From an uncultured Bacillaceae bacterium (GTDB taxonomy: Bacteria > Bacillota > Bacilli > Bacillales > Pradoshiaceae): a DNA stretch of 13,840 nt. Position 1 is the first letter of the stretch. The number at the start of each line of letters is the position of its first letter. A program made the translations under genes and the position numbers. Below are positions 1-6,554 of the stretch, piece by piece. Below the pieces are notes generated by a model. It was not told the DNA's origin and ran no database searches. It saw only the letters and a list, made by a program, of their open reading frames with translations. The stretch spans positions 1 to 13,840 of the forward strand of contig CAJGCH010000049.1 of assembly GCA_904501845.1 (NCBI GenBank), in the 5' to 3' direction.

Positions 1-646
1 ATAGGCTAACGTCAATCGAATCTAAATTCCCATACCAAGACTCGCTCTTGTCGGCATGCTGGATAATGACCGTTTTCCCATACTCTTCTTTTTCTCCCGC
101 ATAAATCACGACGCCTTCTTTGACTGTCCCGACAGAGGCCGCTGCTGCTGTTTTCACAATTACTCCTTGACCGTTTTTTTCAAAGTTTTCCATAATGATT
201 CCGCTCGCCGGCAGGGAGAAATTCTCCCCCTTTTCTTTAGCCGGATTTTCCGGCAGGAAAGCAAATGGCTGACCAATGGTTTCATCGAACCAATTCACAA
301 CACTCGCAAACTGAAATTCCCGTTCATACACACCGCTGATAACATTCCTTGCCTCATTTGTCCAAGGTGCGGATGTACGGTAAATGATGGCCATCACAAG
401 CACAAGACAAATAGATGCCAAAAGCTGAAACAGCAGCCACTCCTTTTTGAAGAAGACCTTATCTGGAGGACTTTTGATTCCCTCCTCATAAACAACTATG
501 TTATCTGTTCCCCAATCAAGCTCCTTGTCTGCCAGTATAGGAGCACTCTTCCTTTCTTCCAAATTATGATGAGCCAGGTTCCGCCCCCTGTTTTTACGCC
601 GCTTGGCAATACGCCTTCTGACGTCTGAGCTGCTTTTATATGCCAT
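1..646 (-). CDS. spoIVFA: SpoIVFA, stage IV sporulation protein FA (3' end missing)
   Basis: The first 215 residues are visible and the gene runs off the left edge; the B. subtilis protein is about 264 residues, so roughly 50 are missing. The N-terminus is very basic (RRRIAKRRKNRGR at about 10-22), followed by one membrane segment at about 70-89 (LLFQLLASICLVLVMAIIY). An M23/LytM-like fold begins near residue 165, with GVVIYAGEKEEYGKTVIIQH and a WYGNLDSIDV segment. In the known family, SpoIVFA sits in the outer forespore membrane with SpoIVFB and BofA. It holds back the SpoIVFB protease until the SpoIVB signal arrives, and so times pro-sigma-K processing. The ATG at 646 is preceded by AAGGGGTGA at good spacing. 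A sigma-E-like promoter lies just upstream, and a terminator separates the gene from minD. spoIVFB would be expected beyond the left edge. Confidence 0.93.
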   Translation of the reverse strand, partial: MAYKSSSDVRRRIAKRRKNRGRNLAHHNLEERKSAPILADKELDWGTDNIVVYEEGIKSPPDKVFFKKEWLLFQLLASICLVLVMAIIYRTSAPWTNEARNVISGVYEREFQFASVVNWFDETIGQPFAFLPENPAKEKGENFSLPASGIIMENFEKNGQGVIVKTAAAASVGTVKEGVVIYAGEKEEYGKTVIIQHADKSESWYGNLDSIDVSL

Positions 647-681
647 CCCCTTCACCCCTTAAGAAAATACCTTGTTTATAA

Positions 682-710
682 AAAGTATGACTCCCTCGTC
701 CAAGCTATGA
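682..710 (-). promoter_or_regulatory. Predicted sigma-E promoter for spoIVFA
   Basis: On the minus strand TCATAGC (710-704) is followed by exactly 14 bases and then CATACTTT (689-682). This compares with the sigma-E pattern KMATATT-N14-CATACAMT: 5 of 7 bases match in the -35 and 6 of 8 in the -10, with the invariant ATA and CATAC kept. It lies between the minD terminator and the spoIVFA ribosome binding site, and the spoIVF operon of B. subtilis is known to be under sigma-E. Assignment is by pattern only. Confidence 0.65.
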
Positions 711-728
711 CTAGAAGGGAGAAAGCAC

Positions 729-772
729 AAAAAAGCCCGCTGCAGGCCATCATGATGGCCTGCAGCAGGCTT
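729..772 (-). terminator. Intrinsic terminator after minD
   Basis: A long inverted repeat (minus strand 772 to 733) contains a perfect 28-base palindrome, GCTGCAGGCCATCA followed by its complement. It is extended by AAGCCT/GGGCTT arms with one offset base and runs into TTTTTT (734-729). It begins 7 bases after the minD stop and ends the long maf–minD transcript, leaving spoIVFA to its own promoter. Confidence 0.9.
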
Positions 773-778
773 ATATCG

Positions 779-1585
779 TCAATTTTTGACGCCAAATAAT
801 TTTTTAATGCGGGTAAAGACACCAGTCTTCGTTTCCTCCAAAGGCTTAAGCGGAATGGATTCACCCAAGATACGCCGTGCGATATCCCGGTAGGCGATTG
901 ATGCTCTGTTATTTGGGTCAAATACAATGGGCTCGCCTTGATTAGAACCCTTGATAACATCATCGTCATCCACGACAATTCCGATCAAATCAATGGATAG
1001 ATGGTGGGTAATCTCGTCAATATCGAGTACATCCCCCTGCTTTAACATATGACTGCGAATCCGATTGATAACAAGCTTAGGAGCTTCCACATCCGGTTCT
1101 TTCTCAAGAAGACCAATAATTCTGTCCGCATCACGTACCGCCGTTGTCTCAGGGGTTGTCACGACGATGGCCTTATCCGCTCCGGCCACGGCATTGCGGT
1201 AGCCTTGCTCAATTCCGGCAGGACAGTCAATGATAATATAATCGAAATCCTGCTTTAAGCTATCAATCAATTTCTTTACTTGCTTTGGGGTAACCGAAGA
1301 CTTGTCTGCCGTTTGTGCGGCCGGCATTAAATACAGCCTGTCCTCGAAACGCTTGTCCTTAACGAGCGCTTGATGAATCTTACATCTTTCCTCGATAACA
1401 TCCACCAAGTCATAGATGATGCGGTTCTCAAGCCCCATGACAACATCTAAATTTCTTAATCCGATATCTGTATCGACCAAACAGACTTTTTTACCCATTA
1501 ACGCCAAGGCTGTTCCGACATTGGCACTTGTAGTCGTTTTACCGACGCCGCCTTTGCCGGAAGTAATTACGATGGCCTCTCCCAT
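779..1585 (-). CDS. minD: MinD, septum site-determining ATPase
   Basis: This 268-residue ParA/MinD-family ATPase has the deviant Walker A motif SGKGGVGKTTT (K11 and K16), the Walker A' region VDTDIGLRNLDVV with D40, and DYIIIDCPAG for Walker B. The C-terminal GVFTRIKKLFGVKN is the amphipathic membrane-targeting helix. ATP-bound MinD dimerises on the membrane and recruits MinC to block FtsZ assembly away from midcell; in Bacillus the pattern is set by DivIVA and MinJ rather than MinE, and no minE is present here. The ATG lies 2 bases after the minC stop, and its ribosome binding site GAGGAGGG is inside the last minC codons, so the two are probably translationally coupled. The length is normal for the family. 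Confidence 0.98.
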   Translation of the reverse strand: MGEAIVITSGKGGVGKTTTSANVGTALALMGKKVCLVDTDIGLRNLDVVMGLENRIIYDLVDVIEERCKIHQALVKDKRFEDRLYLMPAAQTADKSSVTPKQVKKLIDSLKQDFDYIIIDCPAGIEQGYRNAVAGADKAIVVTTPETTAVRDADRIIGLLEKEPDVEAPKLVINRIRSHMLKQGDVLDIDEITHHLSIDLIGIVVDDDDVIKGSNQGEPIVFDPNNRASIAYRDIARRILGESIPLKPLEETKTGVFTRIKKLFGVKN

Positions 1586-1587
1586 GG

Positions 1588-2280
1588 CTATACGCCCTCC
1601 TCAAATAAGGATATATTCGGTCTCACTTTACTCAAGACTTGTAATCTATCAAACATAATTTCATTCGTTTGATCTACATAAGCACATGCCATCACACGGT
1701 CCTCCTGCTCATGATGATCAAAGGAGTTACACAATATATCCCCTATCGTGATCAGCGCCGGCTTAAAAACAGAAGCTGATATCACGCAATCCTTATTGCC
1801 ATATATCCCCGCCTCAGCCCGGCCGCGCAATGTGCCCAGCACAAAAATATTGCCGCCAGCTTTAACGGTTCCTCCTGGATTGACATCACCAACAAGGAGA
1901 AGATCTCCCTTGACCTCAAGCACCTGGCCCGAGCGGACAATCTTCATTTCCTTTGTTACTGCCACTTCCTCCGCCATCCGCTTCGATTCTTCCAAAAGGA
2001 TGACATTGGATTCGACTCCCTTTACCGTCATATATCCTTTTTTCTCGACTAGCTCCACGAGATGTGTCGCTTGTTCATCCGTTAAATATCGATTACCCGT
2101 ATGTATAGTGACATTTATACTGGATGCCGGCTCATTATTCGCCAGGTGCTGATGATGAATGGACAGCTTCTCATCCAGGTCCCTCATTGCTTCAGAAAAG
2201 GAAGATGTGTCATCAATGACAATCATTAATCCTTGTTTACTACCTTTAATCATAACATGCTGTACAGTTTTTTTCCCCAT
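1588..2280 (-). CDS. minC: MinC, septum site-determining protein
   Basis: The product has 230 residues; B. subtilis MinC has 226. The N-terminal domain (about 1-105) is the FtsZ-interacting half. The C-terminal half (about 120-215) is the glycine-rich beta-helix with VNPGGTVKAGGNIFVLGTLRGRAEAG, which dimerises and binds MinD. It inhibits FtsZ polymerisation near the poles and just-used division sites. ATG at 2280 is preceded by TTGAGGTGAGC, a strong ribosome binding site. The 75-base gap from mreD holds a hairpin around the mreD stop but no convincing promoter, so the gene is probably read from the mre transcript, as in B. subtilis. Confidence 0.97.
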   Translation of the reverse strand: MGKKTVQHVMIKGSKQGLMIVIDDTSSFSEAMRDLDEKLSIHHQHLANNEPASSINVTIHTGNRYLTDEQATHLVELVEKKGYMTVKGVESNVILLEESKRMAEEVAVTKEMKIVRSGQVLEVKGDLLLVGDVNPGGTVKAGGNIFVLGTLRGRAEAGIYGNKDCVISASVFKPALITIGDILCNSFDHHEQEDRVMACAYVDQTNEIMFDRLQVLSKVRPNISLFEEGV

Positions 2281-2334
2281 GACGTTGTGCTCACCTCAAT
2301 GCAATTTAATTCGACATGAGCGCTGACAATCCCT

Positions 2335-2362
2335 CTTTTAGCGGTGCTCCGCCGCTTAAAAG
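2335..2362 (-). other. Hairpin spanning the mreD stop codon
   Basis: On the minus strand CTTTTAAGCGG, a 7-base loop and CCGCTAAAAG pair over 10 positions with one bulged A. The TAA of mreD is in the 5' arm. It is followed by AGGGATTG rather than a T-run, so it is unlikely to be an efficient terminator. A role in mRNA processing or 3'-end protection is possible. Seen as an inverted repeat only. Confidence 0.4.
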
Positions 2363-2868
2363 TCTTCATCAATGGTCCATTTCCTCATCCATTTCGCAAA
2401 TAAATACGCAAATAAAAGCAGGAAGACAAGATTCAGAAGCAGCGATGGCAGCAATCTCATTTTTGCAAAATCAATGAAACTCAATGAAGCAAAACCAATC
2501 AGGCTGTTTAATTCATACACGATGATTTCTAAGACAGAAATAACAACTAGACTGACCCCAGAGACAATCCCTAAATTCGTCTGCAAAACCTTCATCAGCT
2601 GGGATGAAAGATAGACCATCAATGGCATTGTGAACGTATATATGCCTAGTATTTCTGTATAAACCACATCGTAAAAGATTCCAAGCCCGAATCCATACCA
2701 TAAGGCCATTTCCTTTTTGCCGTATACAGTCAGAAAAACCAAGAAAATCATGATAAATCTTGGTACGAGGATATAATCGGTCCTATAGAGAGGACCTGAG
2801 AATACCTCAACGAAAATACCCTCTGAAATAAAGACAAGCACCGCTAGAAGGAATACCCTAATTTTCAT
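2356..2868 (-). CDS. mreD: MreD, rod-shape-determining membrane protein
   Basis: The product is a very hydrophobic protein of 170 residues, the usual MreD length, with about five membrane segments (roughly 4-22, 34-50, 56-75, 80-128 in two parts, and 140-160). A short charged C-terminus reads KWMRKWTIDEDF. MreD is an integral membrane partner of MreC and MreB in the elongasome, which directs lateral wall synthesis. Its ATG overlaps the mreC stop by one base (TAATG), which indicates translational coupling. Sequence similarity alone is weak in this family, so the call rests on hydrophobic profile, length and position between mreC and minC. Confidence 0.95.
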   Translation of the reverse strand: MKIRVFLLAVLVFISEGIFVEVFSGPLYRTDYILVPRFIMIFLVFLTVYGKKEMALWYGFGLGIFYDVVYTEILGIYTFTMPLMVYLSSQLMKVLQTNLGIVSGVSLVVISVLEIIVYELNSLIGFASLSFIDFAKMRLLPSLLLNLVFLLLFAYLFAKWMRKWTIDEDF

Positions 2869-3740
2869 TATAGGTCATCCCCCTCAGTACTGTCTGTATC
2901 AACTTCTGTTGTTGAACGTTTAACAATCATAACATCGTTGACATCATCGAAATTGGCCGCAGGCTTAATAAAAGCAGTCTGCGTCAGGCCATATTGGTCA
3001 ATGATAACCTCTTCTACTTTACCGACGACAAGCCCCTTAGGAAATACACCTCCAAGGCCGGAAGTCACAACATTAGAGCCTTCCTTAATATCAGCATCAT
3101 ACAATAGCCCAGTCAGCATTAGCGCTTGTTTGTCTTCGTCAAACCCTTGAATAAAACCGTACGCAGGCTCTTTCCCTTGCACCACGGCAGATATCCGGTT
3201 TTGCGGATCAAGTGCTGTCAATAGCTGAACAGTGGAGGTGAATTGCGATACGCTCTTTACCTTTCCAATCAATCCTTCTGCAGTAATGACGGCCATATTC
3301 TTTTCAATCCCGTTTACGCTACCCTTGCTGACAGTCAGCGTTTCATGCCAGCGCTCAGGGCTTCTGCCGATGACGGTCGCTTGTGTGACGGTATAATCGC
3401 TGAGCGACTCTTCTTTTTCGACCATTGCTCGTAATTCTTCGTTTTCTTTTTCAAGATCATAAATTTCTGTTTCAAGCTTCACATACTCTTCCAGGCGTTC
3501 TTTAAGATTTTTATTTTCCTCATATGTATTTCTTAAATCGGAAAGATTCTCAAAAAAGCCCGCTATTGCAGAAGCGGGCTTATGGAAAACGGTTTGTACT
3601 AAGCCGGCAGAGTCCTTCATAAACTGTTCTGGCCAGCTTAGTCCATCTCTTTCCCTAAGTGAGAACCCTATTAAAGACACCAGAAAGATGATGCTAATCA
3701 GCAAGATAATCAATTTTTTGTTTAAGAAAAATTGCGGCAT
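2868..3740 (-). CDS. mreC: MreC, rod-shape-determining protein
   Basis: The product has 290 residues. It has a short cytoplasmic start, one membrane anchor at about 9-27 (KLIILLISIIFLVSLIGF), a coiled coil at about 65-112 rich in Glu, Lys and Leu, and then the extracellular double beta-barrel domain. Conserved stretches include ATVIGRSPERW, GLIGKV, TSGLGGVFPKGLVVGKV and YGLTQTAFIKPAA. MreC dimerises outside the membrane and links MreB filaments to the synthases (RodA and class B PBPs) of the elongation complex. ATG at 3740 follows GAAGGAG. Codons 54-63 form a terminator-like hairpin with a T6 run, described separately. The short acidic tail after residue 277 is variable in the family. Confidence 0.97.
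   Translation of the reverse strand: MPQFFLNKKLIILLISIIFLVSLIGFSLRERDGLSWPEQFMKDSAGLVQTVFHKPASAIAGFFENLSDLRNTYEENKNLKERLEEYVKLETEIYDLEKENEELRAMVEKEESLSDYTVTQATVIGRSPERWHETLTVSKGSVNGIEKNMAVITAEGLIGKVKSVSQFTSTVQLLTALDPQNRISAVVQGKEPAYGFIQGFDEDKQALMLTGLLYDADIKEGSNVVTSGLGGVFPKGLVVGKVEEVIIDQYGLTQTAFIKPAANFDDVNDVMIVKRSTTEVDTDSTEGDDL
3552..3581 (-). terminator. Terminator-like hairpin inside mreC
   Basis: Minus strand AAGCCCGC (3581-3574), a 10-base loop and GCGGGCTT (3563-3556) make a perfect 8-bp stem that runs into TTTTTT (3557-3552) in the direction of transcription. The frame is open through it (codons 54-63, K-P-A-S-A-I-A-G-F-F). The shape is that of an intrinsic terminator, but translating ribosomes would normally disrupt it. 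Whether it acts is unknown. Confidence 0.5.
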
Positions 3741-3798
3741 ATTCTTGCTCCTTCATCGTTATTATCCTCTTTCGGGATTTTTAGGCCTTATTCGTTTT

Positions 3799-4809
3799 TT
3801 ATCTTGTTGCTTTAGATTTGAATAAGTGGATATGATCGAGCGCTTTTCCTGTTCCGATTGCAACACAATCAAGCGGGTTTTCCGCTATTAGGACTGGCAT
3901 TTTTGTCTCTTCGGAAATAACTTTGTCAAGGTTACGAAGCAATGCGCCACCGCCAGTCAAGACAATTCCGCGGTCCATGATATCTGCCGCAAGCTCTGGC
4001 GGAGTTTTCTCCAATGTATTCTTCACGGCGTCAACAATTGCATACACTGTATCATGCAAGGCCTTTGCAATCTCATCAGGAGTGATTTCGATTGTTTTTG
4101 GCAGGCCGGTCAACAAGTCGCGTCCGCGGATTTCCATATTCTCAACACCTTCAGGATCTCCAGCAGAACCAATTTCCAATTTGATTGCTTCAGATGTACG
4201 GTCACCAATCATTAGATTGTAATTTTTGCGAATATAGTTGACAATCGCTTCATCCATTTCATCACCGGCAATGCGAATTGACTGACTAGTTACAATACCG
4301 CCCAAGGAGATGATAGCCACTTCTGTTGTACCGCCGCCGATATCAACGACCATGCTTCCTGTCGGCTCCCAAACCGGCAAATTAGCACCAATGGCAGCTG
4401 CAAACGGTTCTTCGATCGTGTAAGCGTCACGCGCACCAGCTTGTCTAGTCGCATCAACGACTGCCCTTTCCTCTACTGCTGTGATGCCAGATGGCACACA
4501 AACCATGACATATGGTTTACGGGCAAATAAGCCTTGATTTTTCAATGCTTGCTTCATGTAGTACTTCATCATTATAGCTGTTGTGTCATAATCAGCGATT
4601 ACTCCGTCTTTCATCGGACGCAGCGCAACCACATTTCCCGGGGTACGCCCGATCATGTTCTTTGCGTCATTTCCGACAGCAACGATAGATTTTGTGTCCG
4701 TTTGGAAAGCCACAACAGATGGCTCGCGCACGACGATGCCTTTTCCTTTTACATATACAAGCGTATTCGCAGTTCCCAAGTCAATTCCTAAATCTCTATT
4801 TCCTAGCAT
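3799..4809 (-). CDS. mreB: MreB, actin-like rod-shape protein
   Basis: The product has 336 residues, against 337 in B. subtilis. Actin-fold motifs are intact: phosphate-1 DLGIDLGTANT at 6-16, the IEEPFAAAIGA segment near 135, phosphate-2 VDIGGGTTEVA near 157, and the adenosine motif LTGGGALLRN near 285. MreB polymerises with ATP on the inner membrane face and moves around the cell with the wall-synthesis machinery. The start at 4809 (MLGNRDLGID) has GGGAGA at about 9 bases and matches family N-termini. The frame stays open upstream to an ATG at 4989, but that 60-residue extension has no ribosome binding site and no family match. A 280-bp gap to radC suggests an internal promoter. Confidence 0.98.
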   Translation of the reverse strand: MLGNRDLGIDLGTANTLVYVKGKGIVVREPSVVAFQTDTKSIVAVGNDAKNMIGRTPGNVVALRPMKDGVIADYDTTAIMMKYYMKQALKNQGLFARKPYVMVCVPSGITAVEERAVVDATRQAGARDAYTIEEPFAAAIGANLPVWEPTGSMVVDIGGGTTEVAIISLGGIVTSQSIRIAGDEMDEAIVNYIRKNYNLMIGDRTSEAIKLEIGSAGDPEGVENMEIRGRDLLTGLPKTIEITPDEIAKALHDTVYAIVDAVKNTLEKTPPELAADIMDRGIVLTGGGALLRNLDKVISEETKMPVLIAENPLDCVAIGTGKALDHIHLFKSKATR

Positions 4810-4844
4810 TTTTTTATATCTCCCTTTCTGAAACGTATTCCATA

Positions 4845-5033
4845 TTAGGCATGAATTTTTTCGTTGTATCTTTCTATATAAGTAAAACCGTTTATCTCCA
4901 TGACTTTGTTTATTATATTGTCGATATCTGCATAAATCCATTCTTCTGTCTGAAAGAACTTTCGAGGATTTTCGCCATATTCCCACCATAACAACGAATA
5001 ACAGAGCTTTTTCTCGTACAAGGATGCAGACAA
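4845..5033 (-). CDS. Possible small protein between radC and mreB (62 aa, TTG start)
   Basis: I do not recognise this ORF. It starts with TTG, with an in-frame stop three codons upstream, so no longer form exists in this frame. The product has protein-like composition: aromatic LLWWEYGENPRKFF, then a likely helix EEWIYADIDNIINKVMEING, then a charged end. It has no signal peptide or membrane segment. The nearest purine stretch, ACAGGG, lies only 1-2 bases before the TTG, which is poor spacing; a second TTG four codons later has it at about 13 bases. A TATAAT box lies about 25 bases upstream. It may be a real small gene, a decayed one, or chance in an A+T-rich leader. Confidence 0.3.
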   Translation of the reverse strand: MSASLYEKKLCYSLLWWEYGENPRKFFQTEEWIYADIDNIINKVMEINGFTYIERYNEKIHA

Positions 5034-5057
5034 ACCCTGTTAAAAATCATACGATAT

Positions 5058-5063
5058 ATTATA
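5058..5063 (-). promoter_or_regulatory. Possible -10 box upstream of mreB
   Basis: An exact TATAAT stands on the minus strand about 250 bases before mreB. The hexamer 16 bases upstream (ATGAAT) matches TTGACA at only 3 positions, so the promoter call is weak. An internal promoter for mreB would fit the unusually long gap after radC. Confidence 0.35.
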
Positions 5064-5089
5064 GCTCATCCCTTTTTGAATTCATAGTA

Positions 5090-5776
5090 TTATAAATATC
5101 CTTTTTCTTTCAGACTGATATATTTCTTCTCTCCAATAACCAAATGGTCCAGCACTTCAATTCCCATGATTCTTCCGCACTCTACTAGGCGTTTCGTCAC
5201 TTCAATATCTTCACGGCTTGGAGTTGGGTCACCTGAGGGGTGGTTATGCAAGCATATAATAGATGCTGCCGACCTGCGGAGAGCTTCTTTGAAGACTTCC
5301 CGGGGATGGACAATAGAGGCGTTTAAGCTGCCGATAAAGATTGTTTGTTTGTGAAGTATTTGATTTTTGGTATTCAAGTAAATGCAGACAAAATGTTCCT
5401 GTGACAAAAAGCGCATTTCATTCATGCAATAATTCGCGCAATCCTCCGGAGAACGGATTACATACCGCTCCTCATATGTCAGGTTGCTGATTCTGCGGCC
5501 AAGTTCCATAGCGGCAGCCAGCTGGACTGCTTTCGCTTCCCCAATTCCCTTGATCGCCGTCATTTCTTCTATCGTGGAATCCTTCAATAGTCTTAAACCG
5601 TCAAATCTCTTCAAAAGCTGACTGGCCAATACCATTACGGACTCCTCTTTTGTACCCGTCCTGAGCAGAAGGGCCAATAATTCTTGATTGGAGAGGCTTT
5701 CTCCCCCGTATTGCAGGAATCGCTCACGCGGTCTCTCATCCTTCGGGTAGTCCCGAATCATAATCTGCGTATCCAT
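5090..5776 (-). CDS. radC: RadC family JAB/MPN-domain protein (YsxA)
   Basis: The product has 228 residues. A UPF0758 N-terminal segment is followed by a helix-hairpin-helix (about 72-92, MTAIKGIGEAKAVQLAAAMEL) and an MPN/JAB1-like domain from about 105. The metal site reads LHNHPSGDPTPSRED, giving H177, H179, S187 and D190 of the JAMM pattern. Despite its name, a repair role for RadC is doubtful, and its biochemical function is not settled. I chose the ATG at 5776 because GGAGG lies 5 bases before it. An in-frame ATG at 5788 (four residues longer) has no ribosome binding site, and its own bases form that GGAGG. It lies 34 bases after maf and probably shares its promoter. Confidence 0.93.
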   Translation of the reverse strand: MDTQIMIRDYPKDERPRERFLQYGGESLSNQELLALLLRTGTKEESVMVLASQLLKRFDGLRLLKDSTIEEMTAIKGIGEAKAVQLAAAMELGRRISNLTYEERYVIRSPEDCANYCMNEMRFLSQEHFVCIYLNTKNQILHKQTIFIGSLNASIVHPREVFKEALRRSAASIICLHNHPSGDPTPSREDIEVTKRLVECGRIMGIEVLDHLVIGEKKYISLKEKGYL

Positions 5777-5810
5777 ATCATCCTCCATTCCGTTGACGGA
5801 GCGGGGTATT

Positions 5811-6371
5811 CTATGTATGCATGATTGTTTTAAGCTCCCGATTCAGCCTTGAAACGGGCAATCCTACAACCGTGAAATAATCTCCTTCTATTCTTTTGAC
5901 CAGTAAGGAACCATATCCCTGAATGCCGTAGGAACCCGCTTTATCAAACGGCTCTCCTGTCAACACATATTGTTCGATTTGTTTCTCTTCCAACGGCCAA
6001 AATTCCACGTCAGTCTTTTCATAGAAAAGATGGGTATTGCCTGTCTTTATAAGGGCCACGCCTGTATAAACCTGATGGACCTTTCCGGATAATTGTCTAA
6101 GCGCAGAGATAGCTTCTTCCTTATCCGCCGGCTTTCCCAATACCTTCCCATCGGAGACGACAATCGTATCTGCACCTATCACAATGGATTTCTTGTTAGT
6201 TTCAGCGACCGCAATTGATTTTATTCGCGCCAATTCCATGACGATTTCTTCAGGTTGCAGTCCATCCTGATAGGTTTCCTCCACATCACTTACCCTTACC
6301 TGAAAGGGGATGCCGAGAAGCTCAAGCAATTCTTTTCTTCTTGGGGAAGAAGAAGCTAAGATTAAATCCAT
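5811..6371 (-). CDS. maf: Maf, nucleotide pyrophosphatase / septum formation inhibitor
   Basis: The product has 186 residues, about the usual length. The signature ASSSPRRKELL is at 6-16, E31/E32 follow, K51 is in place, IGADTIVV is at 65-72 with D68, GKP is at 79-81, and PFDKAGSYGIQGYG is near 140. Maf proteins hydrolyse non-canonical or pyrimidine nucleoside triphosphates to monophosphate and pyrophosphate; B. subtilis Maf was first seen as a septation inhibitor when overproduced and is linked to competent-cell division arrest. ATG at 6371 is preceded by GAAGGTGAC. The gene is the first in the maf–radC–mreBCD–minCD unit, with its own sigma-A promoter. Confidence 0.96.
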   Translation of the reverse strand: MDLILASSSPRRKELLELLGIPFQVRVSDVEETYQDGLQPEEIVMELARIKSIAVAETNKKSIVIGADTIVVSDGKVLGKPADKEEAISALRQLSGKVHQVYTGVALIKTGNTHLFYEKTDVEFWPLEEKQIEQYVLTGEPFDKAGSYGIQGYGSLLVKRIEGDYFTVVGLPVSRLNRELKTIMHT

Positions 6372-6418
6372 TTTGTCACCTTCTATGATAAATAGTTTAG
6401 ATAGGGAGATACATATTA

Positions 6419-6447
6419 ATCCTAACAGAATGCGACACCTTTCTCAA
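6419..6447 (-). promoter_or_regulatory. Sigma-A promoter for the maf–mre–min unit
   Basis: Minus strand TTGAGA (6447-6442), 17 bases, then TAGGAT (6424-6419). That is 5 of 6 and 4 of 6 matches to sigma-A consensus at ideal spacing. It sits between the spoIIB terminator and maf, leaving about a 40-base leader. Confidence 0.65.
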
Positions 6448-6470
6448 TTCCCTATTGCTTTCACTCAAAG

Positions 6471-6495
6471 AAAAAAGAGCGGCTTCATCCACTCT
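6471..6495 (-). terminator. Intrinsic terminator after spoIIB
   Basis: Minus strand AGAGTGG, loop ATGAAG, CCGCTCT make a 7-bp stem with one G-T pair, followed by TTTTTTCTTT. A 12-base palindrome CTGTTTAAACAG lies directly upstream. It isolates spoIIB from the maf promoter. Confidence 0.82.
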
Positions 6496-6554
6496 CTGTT
6501 TAAACAGGGTCGCTTCGCCCTTCTGAATTATTATTGTATTTCCCGAGAAATGTT

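Noticed and set aside
56..628. A 190-codon plus-strand frame opposite spoIVFA
   Set aside because: It is antisense to spoIVFA, whose product has the expected domains; the antisense product is a Cys/His/Phe-rich string without motifs.
4810..4989. A 60-residue N-terminal extension of MreB from an ATG at 4989
   Set aside because: There is no ribosome binding site at 4989, the added residues do not resemble MreB, and the start at 4809 has a good site and the conserved N-terminus.
6496..6507. Perfect 12-base palindrome CTGTTTAAACAG as an operator
   Set aside because: It lies between the spoIIB stop and its terminator, not at a promoter; most likely part of the 3' untranslated structure.
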